A stretch of 64,000 bases of DNA from Gymnothorax reevesii (GCA_029721435.1 CM056573.1:48768501-48832500), one strand, 5' to 3'. Numbered from the stretch's first letter, positions 35,401 to 44,665 are shown. Program-made: numbers and translations. Notes: a model not told the origin generated them from the letters alone.

Positions 35401-38202
35401 GGGGTACGACAATAGCTCTCCGGACATTAGTCCCAGGGGGCTAAAAACACGGTTTTTAATTTCTGTCACTGATGGAAAAAAGTTTGGTATCACCAACTGC
35501 CTCCTTGATTACTCAGAAAGACAATGAACCAAATTGAATTGATTATTAGATAAAAATATAAGAAACACTTACTCTTGTTAATGCCGACCATGTTGAATAA
35601 AATATCATTTAAATAGAACCTTTCCAGAGTTTAGTAGACTAAAAGGTCTCGCATTGTGATGCGACCCAAAATGATCAGTCTCGAAAGGTTTGCAAAGCCA
35701 TTTACAAGCCTCTGAAACTAGTGAAAGGACAACAAGCCATTATCTCTAAAGTCAGAAAACCTGGAGCAGTGGTTAATCTTCCAAGAAGTGGCCAGCTCAC
35801 CAAAATTCATCGGAGAGTGCATCTGTGACTCCTCCAAGAGGTCATGAAAGAATGCAGTCAAACGCCAAGGGGGCCGCAAGCCTCACCAATTAAGGTCTGT
35901 GTTCATAATTCCATCATTAGAGAGAGACTGGCACAATTGTTCCATGGGAGAGTGAAAAACAGGGCAAAAACAACTTCTCATTGAGAGGAACATTAAGGCC
36001 TGTTTCACATTTGCGCAAAAAAAAAAAAACCTCCAATTTCACCAATCCTTTTGGAACAGTGTTCCACGGTCCAGAATTGAAAGTAACTGAGTGGAAGTCT
36101 TATGAAGACATTGGTCTATCTGTATCAGCTGTAAAGCAAACACAGCTTTCAATAATGAGGACATCATATCAACAGTAAAACATGAGGGTGTTGGTGAAAA
36201 GGTGCAGATATACACTGCCTGGCCCAAAAAAAATCACCGCTTGGATTTAAATAAGCAAATACTCAAGAGTCTATGACTGAGTCATTATTACTTCGATTAA
36301 TGTTTTAGCGGGCAATTATTCCCTTAACCTGACTGATATAGTGCATAGTTGCTCATTTCTTAAAAAACCGTGTCAGATGACAAACCTCGTGATCATTGAA
36401 AAGATGTTACTGAGTTACAAGAGGGGCAAATTATTGGCCAGCATCAAGCATAGAAAACGGGTAAGGAGATTGCTGAAATCACTCGCATTGGGTCATGAAC
36501 TGTCCAACCATTTATTAAAACCTGGAAGGATGGAGGAGGACTGTCACCTTAGCAAAAAAAATTGATTGGAGAAAAATCATGAATGACCAAAATGCTTGGT
36601 GAAGTTTCTTAAGAAAAAAAAAAAAAATCAACAGTACAACTCATGGCTACAATTAATTATGAAAGTGAGATTATTTCTACATGGACGATGCGAAATGAAC
36701 TTGAAAGATTGGGACAAAACAACTGCGTTGTCACAAGAAAGCCACGTGTCAGCGAGACCTATCTGGAAAGAATGATTTCATTTTGCAAGGAAGCATAAAG
36801 ACTGGACTGTGGAGCAATGAAACAAGGTCATGCGATCTGAGGAGTCCAGATTTACCCCATTCTAGAGAGAAGGGAACATCAAGGGAAAACAGAACACCCA
36901 CGAAGCAATAAACCCATCATGCATAGTGCCCACTGTGCAAGCCTCTGTAGGCTGCATCATGATCTGGAGTTGCTTCAATCGGGCAGGTCTACGCTAGGCA
37001 ATGTTATGCAACAATAAAATTAATTCAACGGACTACTTGAATATACTAAATGATCAGTATCCCATCAATGGACTATTTAATCCCTGACAGCACAGGCATA
37101 TTCCAAGATGATAATGCCAAGATTTGTCGGGCTCAAATTGTGAAGAGTGGTTCAATGAGTATGAGAAATCATTTTCACATATGAATTGGCCACCACAGAA
37201 TCTGGACCTTAACTAAATGAAATTTTTTGGGATGTGCTGCAGATGGCTTAATGGAGTGGTTTTACTCACCCATCGTCAATAAAATATCTCAATCAAAAAT
37301 GAAAGGAACTCTGGTGGGAAATAAATGTTGCAACATTGCATAAGATTGTCAAAACCATTCCATGACAAATATGTGCAGTGATTGAAGATAAAGGCAGCAC
37401 CGTAAAGAAATTTTATGGTGTGAAATTTTTTTTTGGCCGGGCAGTATACTTTGCAGTTTCAGAGTCTGGGTGACTAGCCGTCAGTGGCAGAACCATATAT
37501 TCTGCTCTCTAACAGAAAATCCTGGAAGAGAATATCAGGTCATCTGTTGGCTTTATGTCCTGAAGCTCAAGTGCTGCTGGGTTAAGCTGCAGGACAATGA
37601 TTCCAGGCACAAAAGCACTTCCACCAAATTAAGATTTGAAAGCCCAGTCAAAGTCCAGACTTCAACTGCATTAAGATGCTGCGGCAGGAACTTAAACCGG
37701 CTTGTCACACTCATAAACCTTTATATGCCGCTGAATTAAAGAAATTCGGCATGGAAGAATAGGCCAAGATCTGTGACGAGTTTGCAGACATCAAGAAAAT
37801 CAGAAGGGGGCTAATCAGTTTTCACAGCATTGCATCGACCTTTCCATGCAAACTCGTGGTTAGGTCGCTATTTGAGGTGAACCAACCGAATTTTATATAC
37901 ATACTGCTGATGCATCCGCAAAACCACAGCTGCGGCACAATCATAATTATACAACTTTAATACATTTCATTCGCCATCTGATGGTTATTGATACCGATTA
38001 TCAATATGATTTATGGGTGTACAATTGTCGGGGAGAGAAAGTGAGAACTTATGCTCCCATACTCAGTGAAGCCTTTCCACTTCAAATAGTACTCCACTTT
38101 TCCTTCAGTGACTCTTCTGCGGATGATTTTCTCCACCACAAATTCTTGGACAACAGTAGTTTCCTCCGTCTTCCTCTGTTTTACATTCTGTTTCTTCCTC
38201 AT
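23303..38202 (-). CDS. cbx3-like: HP1-family heterochromatin protein (chromobox 1/3/5 type), four coding exons
   Basis: Coding exons 38202-38063, 34787-34652, 31102-30951 and 23426-23303 join in phase to 183 codons plus stop. All junctions use GT/AG. HP1 proteins bind methylated H3K9 through the chromodomain and dimerise through the chromoshadow domain to build heterochromatin in the nucleus. The chromodomain is at about residues 19-70, with aromatic cage F21, W42 and F45. The chromoshadow domain is at about 121-177, with the dimer and PxVxL-binding residues I166, Y169, L173 and W175. F21 and GFTDADNTWEP resemble CBX3 most. The hinge (about 71-118) is acidic and lacks the usual KRK/KKKR patches and the ARGFARGL motif, so this is a divergent paralogue. 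All introns contain transposons. Confidence 0.93.
23427..24905. other. HP1 intron 3, proximal part
   Basis: AT-rich sequence without a supported gene. From about 24530 it becomes repeat-like (GGCACTTTTTGAAG..., GGGTACTGCCCCACTGGGGC), probably a non-autonomous DNA element of unknown family. Confidence 0.4.
24906..26058 (-). mobile_element. Tc1-like fragment, interrupted by a smaller Tc1 copy
   Basis: Minus-strand remnant of the Tc1 family whose ends read GTTGGGAC...GGGGTTGTA. The N-terminal transposase piece ([25 protein letters not shown], in the frame 25080-24814) and the terminal region to 26058 are present. The catalytic part is missing. The same family copy at 33540-34525 runs uninterrupted through the spot where 25294-25838 is inserted here. 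Confidence 0.8.
25294..25838 (+). mobile_element. Internally deleted Tc1-like copy, CACTGCC family
   Basis: A 545-bp element with ends CACTGCCAGGCCAAAAA and TTTTTGGCCGGGCAGTG, flanked by TA at 25292-25293 and 25839-25840. It aligns at both ends with the 1234-bp copy at 36213-37446 but has lost the central transposase region. It is inserted into an older Tc1 element, as shown by the empty site in the copy near 34278. Confidence 0.85.
26150..26577 (-). pseudogene. LINE reverse-transcriptase C-terminus (L2/CR1/Rex type)
   Basis: The minus strand reads [29 protein letters not shown], then [25 protein letters not shown] and [13 protein letters not shown], the characteristic C-terminal end of fish LINE ORF2 proteins. 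It includes stops. It is probably the same LINE as the endonuclease at 27280-28260, separated from it by a Tc1 fragment and a deletion of most of the RT. Confidence 0.75.
26577..27276 (-). mobile_element. Tc1-like fragment (right half)
   Basis: The right terminal region (ending GGTTTTGGGTTTTGTA at 27276) and the N-terminal transposase part are the same family as the copies at 40322-41942 and 49707-57063. It breaks off at about 26577 in the transposase and abuts LINE sequence, giving a chance chimeric frame (26725-26444). Confidence 0.85.
27280..28260 (-). pseudogene. LINE endonuclease domain (L2/CR1/Rex type)
   Basis: Minus-strand apurinic-endonuclease-like domain in pieces. The order is a start region ([20 protein letters not shown]), [16 protein letters not shown] (frame 28121-27849), then [19 protein letters not shown] and [12 protein letters not shown] (frame 27775-27425), which is the conserved SDH end of LINE endonucleases. 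It is frameshifted, and the following RT is missing. Confidence 0.8.
28261..28819. other. HP1 intron 3, probable LINE 5' region
   Basis: Precedes the LINE endonuclease on the minus strand and is likely its 5' part. No ORF1 domain is recognisable. Confidence 0.3.
28820..29454. mobile_element. Foldback transposon with arms of about 170-180 bp
   Basis: The left arm (from GGGTCGTTCCATATCAAATC at 28820 to about 29000) is the imperfect reverse complement of the right arm (about 29285 to GGAATGACCC at 29454). Flanking AGTA on both sides (28816-28819, 29455-29458) may be the target duplication. It has no coding capacity. The class is uncertain. Confidence 0.8.
29110..29158 (+). promoter_or_regulatory. 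Cluster of six AGGTCA half-sites
   Basis: AGGTCA occurs at 29110, 29118, 29127, 29133, 29145 and 29153, all on the plus strand, in the loop of the foldback element. Two adjoin directly (DR0), two pairs are spaced by 2 bases, and the first has the extended form TCAAGGTCA. AGGTCA is the nuclear-receptor half-site. Whether any receptor binds is inference. Confidence 0.4.
29455..29960 (+). pseudogene. Tc1-like transposase C-terminal fragment
   Basis: The plus-strand frame (to 29807) reads [16 protein letters not shown] around the second catalytic Asp and [16 protein letters not shown] at the third position. The expected catalytic Glu (IEHLWD) is Lys here, so the enzyme would be dead. The N-terminal half is missing. 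Confidence 0.8.
29961..30950. other. HP1 intron 3, distal part
   Basis: Very AT-rich with poly-A and poly-T runs. Nothing recognisable. Confidence 0.4.
30951..31102 (-). CDS. cbx3-like: HP1 coding exon 3: hinge and start of chromoshadow domain
   Basis: 152 bases between acceptor TTGCACTCACAG and donor GTAAAG. It encodes an acidic, Gly-rich hinge, then [18 protein letters not shown] and LVKW, the first strands of the chromoshadow domain. The final Trp codon is split TG|G across the intron. Confidence 0.95.
31103..33530. other. HP1 intron 2, anonymous part
   Basis: AT-rich, with no recognisable gene or repeat family. Confidence 0.4.
33540..34525 (-). mobile_element. Tc1-like element, truncated
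   Basis: Minus-strand copy of the GTTGGGAC-end family. It includes part of the catalytic domain (about 33580-33800), the helix-turn-helix part (frame 34219-33977, [20 protein letters not shown]) and the terminal region ending near 34525. The C-terminal half and left end are missing. It provides the uninterrupted sequence against which the nested copy at 25294 is seen. Confidence 0.8.
34652..34787 (-). CDS. cbx3-like: HP1 coding exon 2: end of chromodomain and hinge
   Basis: 136 bases between acceptor TTGTTCTCAG and donor GTCAGC. It completes the split Asp codon (GA|T) to give [22 protein letters not shown], then an acidic hinge ([11 protein letters not shown]). It ends in phase 0. Confidence 0.95.
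34913..37870 (+). mobile_element. Tc1-like transposon carrying a nested Tc1
   Basis: The left end at about 34913 (CAGTGCTGCGAGAAAATATTGGCACCC type) is separated from the body (35540 on) by about 450 bp that includes a GGCAAGGTTAAAG...GACGGACGCGGACG segment, seen in other fish repeats. The body reads Tc1 transposase pieces on the plus strand to 36212 and resumes at 37447-37851 ([15 protein letters not shown]..., [17 protein letters not shown]). It is heavily mutated. The split is by the element at 36213-37446. Confidence 0.75.
36213..37446 (+). mobile_element. Full-length Tc1-like copy, CACTGCC family, decayed
   Basis: A 1234-bp element with ends CACTGCCTGGCCC and TTGGCCGGGCAGT(A), flanked by TA at 36211-36212 and 37447-37448. 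The interior contains transposase remnants on the plus strand (for example around 36780 and 37090-37230, with [10 protein letters not shown] and [12 protein letters not shown] pieces), all broken by stops. It is inserted in an older Tc1 element. It is the longest copy of a family represented by two deletion derivatives in this window. Confidence 0.8.
38063..38202 (-). CDS. cbx3-like: HP1 coding exon 1: start codon and first half of chromodomain
   Basis: 140 bases, 46 codons plus two bases. Starts MRKKQN, like the MGKKQN start of vertebrate HP1. It contains EFVVEK and YYLKWKGFT, and its donor is GTATGG. A good acceptor (CTCTTCAG, four bases before ATG) suggests an upstream non-coding exon. An out-of-frame ATG 19 bases upstream of the start would make a very short upstream frame only if the exon started earlier. 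Confidence 0.95.
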
Positions 38203-39300
38203 TTTCCTGAAGAGGACATTCTGATTACTGTTATGACCAAACGAAAACGATCAACTCAATTCAACCAAATAACAAAATAGGGTCCAAGGTTTCAGGTGGA
38301 AACAAATGCGTTTCTCAAGAAGACATTGTAGTTCTAAGCTCGTAATGAAAAGATCACACAACACCTCTTCGCCGGTCATTAAAATATGACGATATCACCT
38401 CTGCTTACCAACTACTTTTAACGAGCCATTAATAATATAATTAATGCAGGCTAAATTCGTGCTGCGAATTAGAGGGAAATTGGTTAACTTACAGCAGCAC
38501 TAGTACATAATTTTAACAACACGTTAATTCAAATATACATCCATGATATGTATGCAGCCCATCACGATAACTGAGCACATGCAAAATGCGTAAAATTGCT
38601 TATATTAGACTTTCCAAAAGTTACACAACTTCCCTTAAACTACAACCTACCGCTTGTTGCCAAAACGTTGCAATCACAGGCCACTATTAACGTTAGCTGA
38701 AAAGCTATCAATATCGACACATGCTTATATTATCTGGCATTCTTCAAAACGGCCGACGCGACAGCGAGGAATGTTTTTCTTTCTGATAAATCGAAGTAAG
38801 CTATAATGCAGAAGACCACAGCTAAATAAATAATAATCTTGCGCAGTTAGCCAATTATACCCCATTTCATTTGAATGTTGGTGAGCTAGGTTTGTTAATT
38901 CCGATATCTGAGTCGAGCAGCAATACTTCGCCACCTAGCTTACTAGCTAGTTCTATTGTGCTTTACATGTATCAAGCTAAGAAAAATAGCGTCGCCCGAA
39001 GTAACCGGGGAAACGTTCTCGTTCATGTAGCCGTGACGCTTTTCCTCAGAAACGAATTTGAAACAACAAGCGCGGCGTGTAATTACCGTTGCGTTTCACC
39101 GCGGTGAATGACTCTGTAAAACAATTCAACTGACCATTGACTGCGTTAATGTACCGTTTTGCGTATTCTAGTGTGAGCCATCATCAGAGGTTTAGTAAAA
39201 CTACGTAAGATTTCAAGAGAATTTTTTAACAACAACCAAGGGGGTTTCATTCGTTGTTTCCACACTAATGACATGAAGGAAAACCCTCAATGACGTGTAG
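38203..39300 (-). promoter_or_regulatory. Probable 5' UTR and promoter region of the HP1 gene
   Basis: Upstream of the first coding exon. CpG dinucleotides cluster at about 38740-39115. On the minus strand a candidate 5' UTR exon could end at 38944 with donor GTAAGC, to be joined to the acceptor just before the start codon. There is no clear TATA box, as expected for a CpG promoter. No transcript evidence is available. Confidence 0.35.
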
Positions 39301-39818
39301 ATTTTATGCAAGACATATGTTACGGCAGTCGAGAAGATGAGTGGGTGTTTGTGTTTACGGAAAACTTTTCATGAATGAGTTAAATTAAAAATGGCCGGGC
39401 GGAATGCTCGGAGGAAGTGGTTTCTCTGGGAAAAGGCCAAGGCAGGAAAAATAGGGAGCACCGAGATCAAGAGCGGCGGGAGGTGTTCCTGCCGAAATAG
39501 TACAGTCCCCCAAAATATTATGCCCGCAATTGGTAACATACTGCACGGGTTTATTTTTCTCATTTAGAAGCCTGCACAAATGTGACGTTTTCTCTCAGCG
39601 GATTATCAGATTTTGGTATTTGTGTATTATGATGCTTGGCTGTGAACTCCAGCGGAGGCATGACTGTGAAATAAGGCTGGAGATGGCGATAAAACGCATA
39701 TGATCAGTTCAGCCCACTTACAATAGCGGTCGGGTTGGATTAGAACAAATTCAACCATAAAGAAATGAACACGATCTTATTCACTTGTTGCTGCTTTTTT
39801 AACGCACTGTCTAGAGAC
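39301..39818. other. Unassigned intergenic sequence
   Basis: No supported gene. Short minus-strand frames lack domains. Confidence 0.4.
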
Positions 39819-39986
39819 ACAGCAGTTTTTATTGGGACGGCAGTCGATTTCAAGAGATAAGGATAAGGATTCGGGATCATGGTTCGCGTAAGGGTCGGGT
39901 TTGGGTTAGGGTTAGGTTAGGGCAGGGCTTGAATGCGGCTTGACTTCAGTGCCTCTCCATATTGAATTGCATTGAAAAACTGCCGT
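39819..39986 (-). repeat. Small MITE-like repeat, copy B, with telomere-like repeats
   Basis: Inverted copy of the element at 1345-1492: ACAGCAGTTTTT at 39819 and AAAAACTGCCGT ending at 39986. The middle contains GGGTTTGGGTTAGGGTTAGG, a short run of TTAGGG-like units that replaces CATCCTAATCC-like sequence of copy A. Confidence 0.6.
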
Positions 39987-40321
39987 ACCCGTGGCAACTG
40001 CCTTTTTCAATGCATTTCCTGAAATTAACATTAAGGCATCTTGTTGACTGGGGTGAAACTGAATAGCCCTCCCGTTGGGCTCACTATGATCTGCAACTAA
40101 AGCAAACTATCCATTTGGAAGGACTGGGAAATGTGTATCTTGTTCATAATTAACCGCTTGAACTCTTAACTCCTTAGTTAAGATATCCCACGAGAACATT
40201 TGACCGCCAGAAAGAAAAACTTATTTTTTCCTATTGTATGGCAATGTCTCATATGTATCCTGTATCTGCTGGTTCCAGCGCTTCACTGAAGCTGCATCAC
40301 ACTAGTATTGAGAGAAATATA
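39987..40321. other. Unassigned sequence
   Basis: No feature recognised. Confidence 0.4.
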
Positions 40322-41942
40322 TAAAACCCAAAACCAGTGAAGTTGGCATGTTATGCAAATCGTAGATAAAGACAGAATACAATGATTTGCAAATCCTTTT
40401 CAACTTATACTCAATTGAATACACTGCACAGACAAGATGTTTAATGTTCAAACTGAGAAACTTTATTTATTTTTATTTTTTGCAAATAATCATTAACTTA
40501 GAATTTAAAGGCAGCAACAGATTGCAAAAAATTTGGCACAGGGGCCTTTTTACCACTGTGTTACATCGCCTTTCCTTTTAACGACACTCCGCAAATGTTT
40601 GGGAACTGAGGAGACCAATTTTTGAAGCTTTTCAGCTGGAATTCTTTCCCATTCTTGCTTGATGTACAGCTTAAGTTGTTCAACAGTTCGGGGTCTCCGT
40701 TGTTGCATTTTACGCTTCATAATGCGCCACACATTTTCAATAGAAGACAGGTCTGGACTACAGGCAGGCCAGTCTAGTACCCGCACTCTTTTACTACGGA
40801 GCCATGCTGTTGTAACACGTGCAGAATGTGGCTTGGCATTGTCTTGCTGAAATAAGCAGGGGCGTCCATGAAAAAGACGTTGCTTGGATGGCAACATATG
40901 TTGCTCCAAAACCTGTATGTACCTTTCCGCATTAATGGTGCCTTCACATATGCGTAAGTTGCCCATGCCTCGGGCACTAATACACACCCATACCATCACA
41001 GATGCTGGCTTTTGAACTTTGCGCCAATAACAATCCGGATGGTTCTTTTCCACTTTGGTCCGGAGGACAAGACGTCCACAGTTTCCAAAAACAATTTGAA
41101 ATGTGGACTCGTCAGACCACAGAACACTTTTCCACTTTGCATCAGTCCATCTTAGATGAGCTTGGGCCCAGCGAAGCCGGCGGCGTTTCTGGGTGCTGCT
41201 GATAAATGGCTTTCGCTTTGCATTGTAGAGTTTTAACTTGCACTTGCAGATGTAGCGACGAAGTGTAGTTACTGAAAGTGGTTTTCTGAAGTGTTCCTGA
41301 GCCCATGTGGTGATGTCCTTTACACACTGATGTCGGTTTTTGATGCCGTACCGCCTGAGGGATCGAAGGTCACGGGCATTCAATTTTGGTTTTCGGCCTT
41401 GTCGCTTACGTGCAGTGATTTCTCCAGATTCTCTGAACCTTTTGACGATATTACATCTTACGGACCGTAGATGATGAAATCCCTAAATTTCTTGCAATAG
41501 CTTGTTGAGGAATGTTTTTTTAAACTGTTCGACAATCAGCTCATGCATTTATTCACTAAGTGGTGACCCTCGCCCCATCCTTGTTTGTGAATGACTGAGC
41601 ATTTCAGGGAAGCTGCTTTTTTACCCAATCATGGCTCCCACCTGTTCCCAATTAGCCCGTTCACCTGTGGGATGTTCCAAATAAGTGTTTGATGAGCATT
41701 CCTCAACTCTCTCAGTCTTTTTTACCACTTGTGCCAGCTTTTTTGAAACATGTTGCAGGCATCAAATTCCAAATGAGCTAATATTTGCAAAAAATTACAA
41801 AGTTTACCTGTTCGAACATTAAGTAACTTGTCTTTGCAGTGTATTCAATTGAATATAGGTTGAAAAGGATTTGCAAATCATTGTATTCTGCTTTTATTTA
41901 CGATTTACACAACGTACCATTTCACTGGTTTTGGGTTTTGTA
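40322..41942 (-). mobile_element. Full-length Tc1-like transposon
   Basis: Ends AAACCCAAAACCAGTGAAGTTGG... and ...CACTGGTTTTGGGTTTTGTA are inverted repeats that extend about 150-200 bp, with the inner parts (ATTTGCAAATC, TTCAATTGAATA) conserved. It carries a nearly complete transposase. The same family occurs at 26577, 42005 and 49707. Confidence 0.9.
40550..41383 (-). pseudogene. Tc1-like transposase, N-terminus frameshifted
   Basis: An open frame of 277 residues with a complete catalytic domain: [12 protein letters not shown] (first Asp), [10 protein letters not shown] (second Asp), [15 protein letters not shown] (Glu). Tc1 transposases are about 340 residues. The missing N-terminal helix-turn-helix part lies upstream (41384-41560) in another frame. 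Compared with the copy at 56570, an extra CATCTTAC-like stretch of about 8 bases near 41452 causes the frameshift. The apparent start Met (MNARDLRSL) is therefore internal. Confidence 0.9.
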
Positions 41943-42004
41943 CAATCCCAGGATATCTTTATAGCCACAACAACACATCAAATGGAAAATATCTAGATCT
42001 TGTA

Positions 42005-42838
42005 CAAACCCCAACGCCAATGAAGTTGGGACATTGTGTAAAACATGCAAAAACAGAATAAAATGATTTACAAATCGCATAAACCCATAAATATTCATTA
42101 TAGAACATAGATAACATATCAGATGTTGAAAGTGAGACATTCGACCATTTCACGAAAAATATCAGCTCATTGTGAATTTGATGGTAGCAACACAACTCAA
42201 AAAAGTTGGGACAGGGCCATGTGTACCATTGTTTAGCATCCCCTCTTCTTTTAACAACAGTCTGTGGCCATGTACACACGTAGCCGGGTATTTTTAAAAA
42301 CGAATAATTCCCCCACTTCGTTTATAAAAAAAATTTATCCACACGACCCCGTCTCCGAAAAAAATTCCTTCCACGCATAACCGAACATCTGCGTTTTCAA
42401 TAAGCTTCTGCTCTGGCTTCTACAGTAAACAAAGGTCGCACCTTTGACGTCAGAGCAGATTTGTTGTCGTTTTGGCGCAGGTTGTGACGTTCGAAAACCC
42501 AAAACTCCGGTTATCTCTGTCTACATGCAAATGCATAAACAGAGTTTTCAAAAATCTTTGCTTTGCTCGGAGTTTTTTTAAACATTCGTTTTTGATGCGT
42601 TGTCCCGTGGATGACAGGTCAAAACGTAGGAAAATATCTTCGATTTAGTAGATACCCGGCTACGTGTGGACAAGGTCTGTAAACATCTGAGAAGTAAGGA
42701 GACCAATTGCTGGGGTTTTGGGAGAGCAATCTTGTCCAACTCTTGTCTGATGAAGGATTCTAGCTGCCCAACAGTCCTGGGTCTTCTTTGCCGGATTTTC
42801 CATTTACAATTCGCCAAATGTTTTCTATTGGTGACACG
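42005..42838 (-). mobile_element. Tc1-like fragment, left half
   Basis: The left end CAAACCCCAACGCCAATGAAG is followed by subterminal sequence and the C-terminal transposase region (about 42680-42836, with QRRPRTVGQLESFIRQELD on the minus strand). It is interrupted by a 409-bp MITE and cut at 42838 by a gypsy LTR. Confidence 0.8.
42266..42674. mobile_element. MITE of 409 bp with ACACGTAGCCGGGTAT ends
   Basis: Terminal inverted repeats contain ACACGTAGCCGGGTAT on the left and its complement on the right. The flanking GTCTGT (42260-42265, 42675-42680) is duplicated and is single in intact Tc1 sequence (CTGTAAACATCTGAG). It has no coding capacity and contains a palindromic TGACGTCA (CRE-like) at about 42448. 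The superfamily is uncertain. Confidence 0.75.
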
Positions 42839-43297
42839 TGTTACGGGTAGGAATAGAGGGAGACCCCAAGCGCAAAGTTACGGGAAAAATGACAGTTTTT
42901 TTTCTTTGTCATTGTACAACGTAAACAATGATCATACAACACAAGAACAACAGCAACAGGGAATACAAAAGTGGAGATGCTTACAAACTCCAGAGGGGAG
43001 AAAACAGCCAATTCCAATTCCGTAAAGAATATACAGAGATGCGGATACATGAGCTCTGGAAAAAAGAGTTAAATTTATAAAGAGGAATTTAGATACATGA
43101 GAAAACAGGCAAGCTCTCATAAAGAGAGAATTTAGTCCTCCAAAGGCAAGAAAGCCGAATCAGCATGAGTATGGAAGCAAATGGTCCGACCAACAAAGGA
43201 AGAGTGAACAAAGCAGCAACTAAATACTAAATTGAGGTGAGATCTAAACCAATGAGAGATATTAACTAATTGAATAGTCCAGCTGGCAGTCGTCACA
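42839..43297 (-). repeat. 3' LTR of the gypsy element
   Basis: A 459-bp LTR starting (minus strand) TGTGACGACTGCC and ending CCCGTAACA, directly after a G-rich polypurine tract. Confidence 0.8.
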
Positions 43298-43570
43298 GTA
43301 ACCCCCCCCCCCCCCCCGCCAACAGCCCCAGCCCCCATCCCCCAGTAGGAGCGCCTCCTGGCGATTGTTGTGGGGCTTCCTGGCGCTGGTGAAAATCAGC
43401 GATGAGCTGGGGGTCCAGGATGTCCAGGGCCAGAACCAAACATCGCTCCTCTGGCCCATTCTCCTCCCAGTCCACCAGGTATTGCTGGCCCCTGCCTCTG
43501 CGCCGGACCTCTGGCAGGCGGTGGACTGAATAGGCAGGAGCGCCGACGACCAGGCGGGGTGGTGGAGGAT
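43290..43570 (-). pseudogene. Gypsy integrase chromodomain
   Basis: In one minus-strand frame it reads [53 protein letters not shown], the typical chromodomain tail of vertebrate chromoviral integrases. It is detached from the core by a nested insertion. Confidence 0.85.
43298..43325 (-). other. Polypurine tract, long G run
   Basis: The plus strand has a run of about 17 C between GTAA and GCCAAC, a poly-G polypurine tract on the coding strand next to the LTR. The run length is likely variable or error-prone. Confidence 0.7.
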
Positions 43571-43574
43571 CTTG

Positions 43575-44658
43575 TCAGCCTGGAATCCAACCATATCAAG
43601 CTTTGGTGGCTCCCAACGGTCACTTGCTTGTATGTCTGGCCTCAGTCGGTAGGCCAGCATTTGACTTTCAAATATTTGCACAAAATCCATGCGAGATCTG
43701 TGATTGGCTCACAGTCGCAATGGTGCCCAGCCCCTTTAGACAGACTTAAAAATCAATAAAATACCACAGTTCTGCATTCAACGGAAATCCCGCCTCCTGG
43801 CTCGTGTTTATACGAGTATTCATCTGAGCAGCAGCAGAGTCTCTGGGCTTTGAACGAGCCGGGAGGCGGGACTTCCGTTGAATGTGCAAGCTTACCTGAA
43901 GCATAACTGTAGTATTTTATTATTTTTAGCGAAAAATAACCGTGTTTCTAGAGTTCTGAGGATACAAGTGAACAAAGCAGACTTGGATTATACTGGACGA
44001 TCGTTTGAAAGTTTGTCAACGGATGTTTTGTGGAGTTTTCCCATCGCTACTGGGTGAACCCATTTGCTTCCAGCAAAAAAGGAATTCGGATCATTTTTCA
44101 AAATTCTCCAGTGGCCATAAAGTTGCGCCAGGTGAAGAACAGCTTTGTCTGTTCGAGACATCTAATGGTGAGTAATTGATATACAAATTATAGTTTTTGG
44201 GTGGAGTATCGCTTTAATCTAGCTGATGCAATCAGGCCCTTTGAGCTATAGCTAATGCCAATTACAGTGAAATATGTTATGTAATTTGAGTATTATTTAG
44301 CCTTTATTATACCGGGGAATCCCAGTGAAATAAACAAAATGCAGATATGGCCAAATATTATCCTGTTCAAAACTTAACAACCACTCCAAGAGTAAACGCA
44401 AGCAAGCCACAATCAAATTTTTAAGCTCATGTCAAATAACATTCACGAATGTCGTTGCTGGCCAGCTAACTCATATTTGATTGTTGGTTCTCGCCAAAAG
44501 GTCATCCAATCAGCTAAGAGCCGAAAACATGAATATTCATATATTCACTTCATTAGTGACGTAAGGGCTAAATGCTGACTATATGACTGAGGCCAGACTG
44601 ATATCAGTCAGTGACCGTTGGGAGCGACCAGCATTTCATATGTATGGATTCCAGGCTA
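43575..44658. mobile_element. Non-autonomous DNA transposon, 1084 bp, inserted in gypsy
   Basis: The left end (TCAGCCTGGAATCCAACCAT...CCCAACGGTCACT...TGTCTGGCCTCAGTC) is inverted at the right end (GACTGAGGCCAGACT...CCGTTGGGAGC...GGATTCCAGGCTA). GATCTTG is duplicated at 43568-43574 and 44659-44665, close to the 8-bp duplication of hAT elements. Inside lies a second hairpin (43774-43805 with 43854-43887, GCGGGA-rich arms). No transposase was seen. Confidence 0.75.
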
Positions 44659-44665
44659 GATCTTG

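Noticed and set aside
39895..39925. True chromosome end
   Set aside because: Only a few imperfect TTAGGG units inside a dispersed element, with long unique sequence on both sides.
43302..43318. G-quadruplex regulatory element
   Set aside because: A single homopolymer of G next to an LTR is explained by a polypurine tract.
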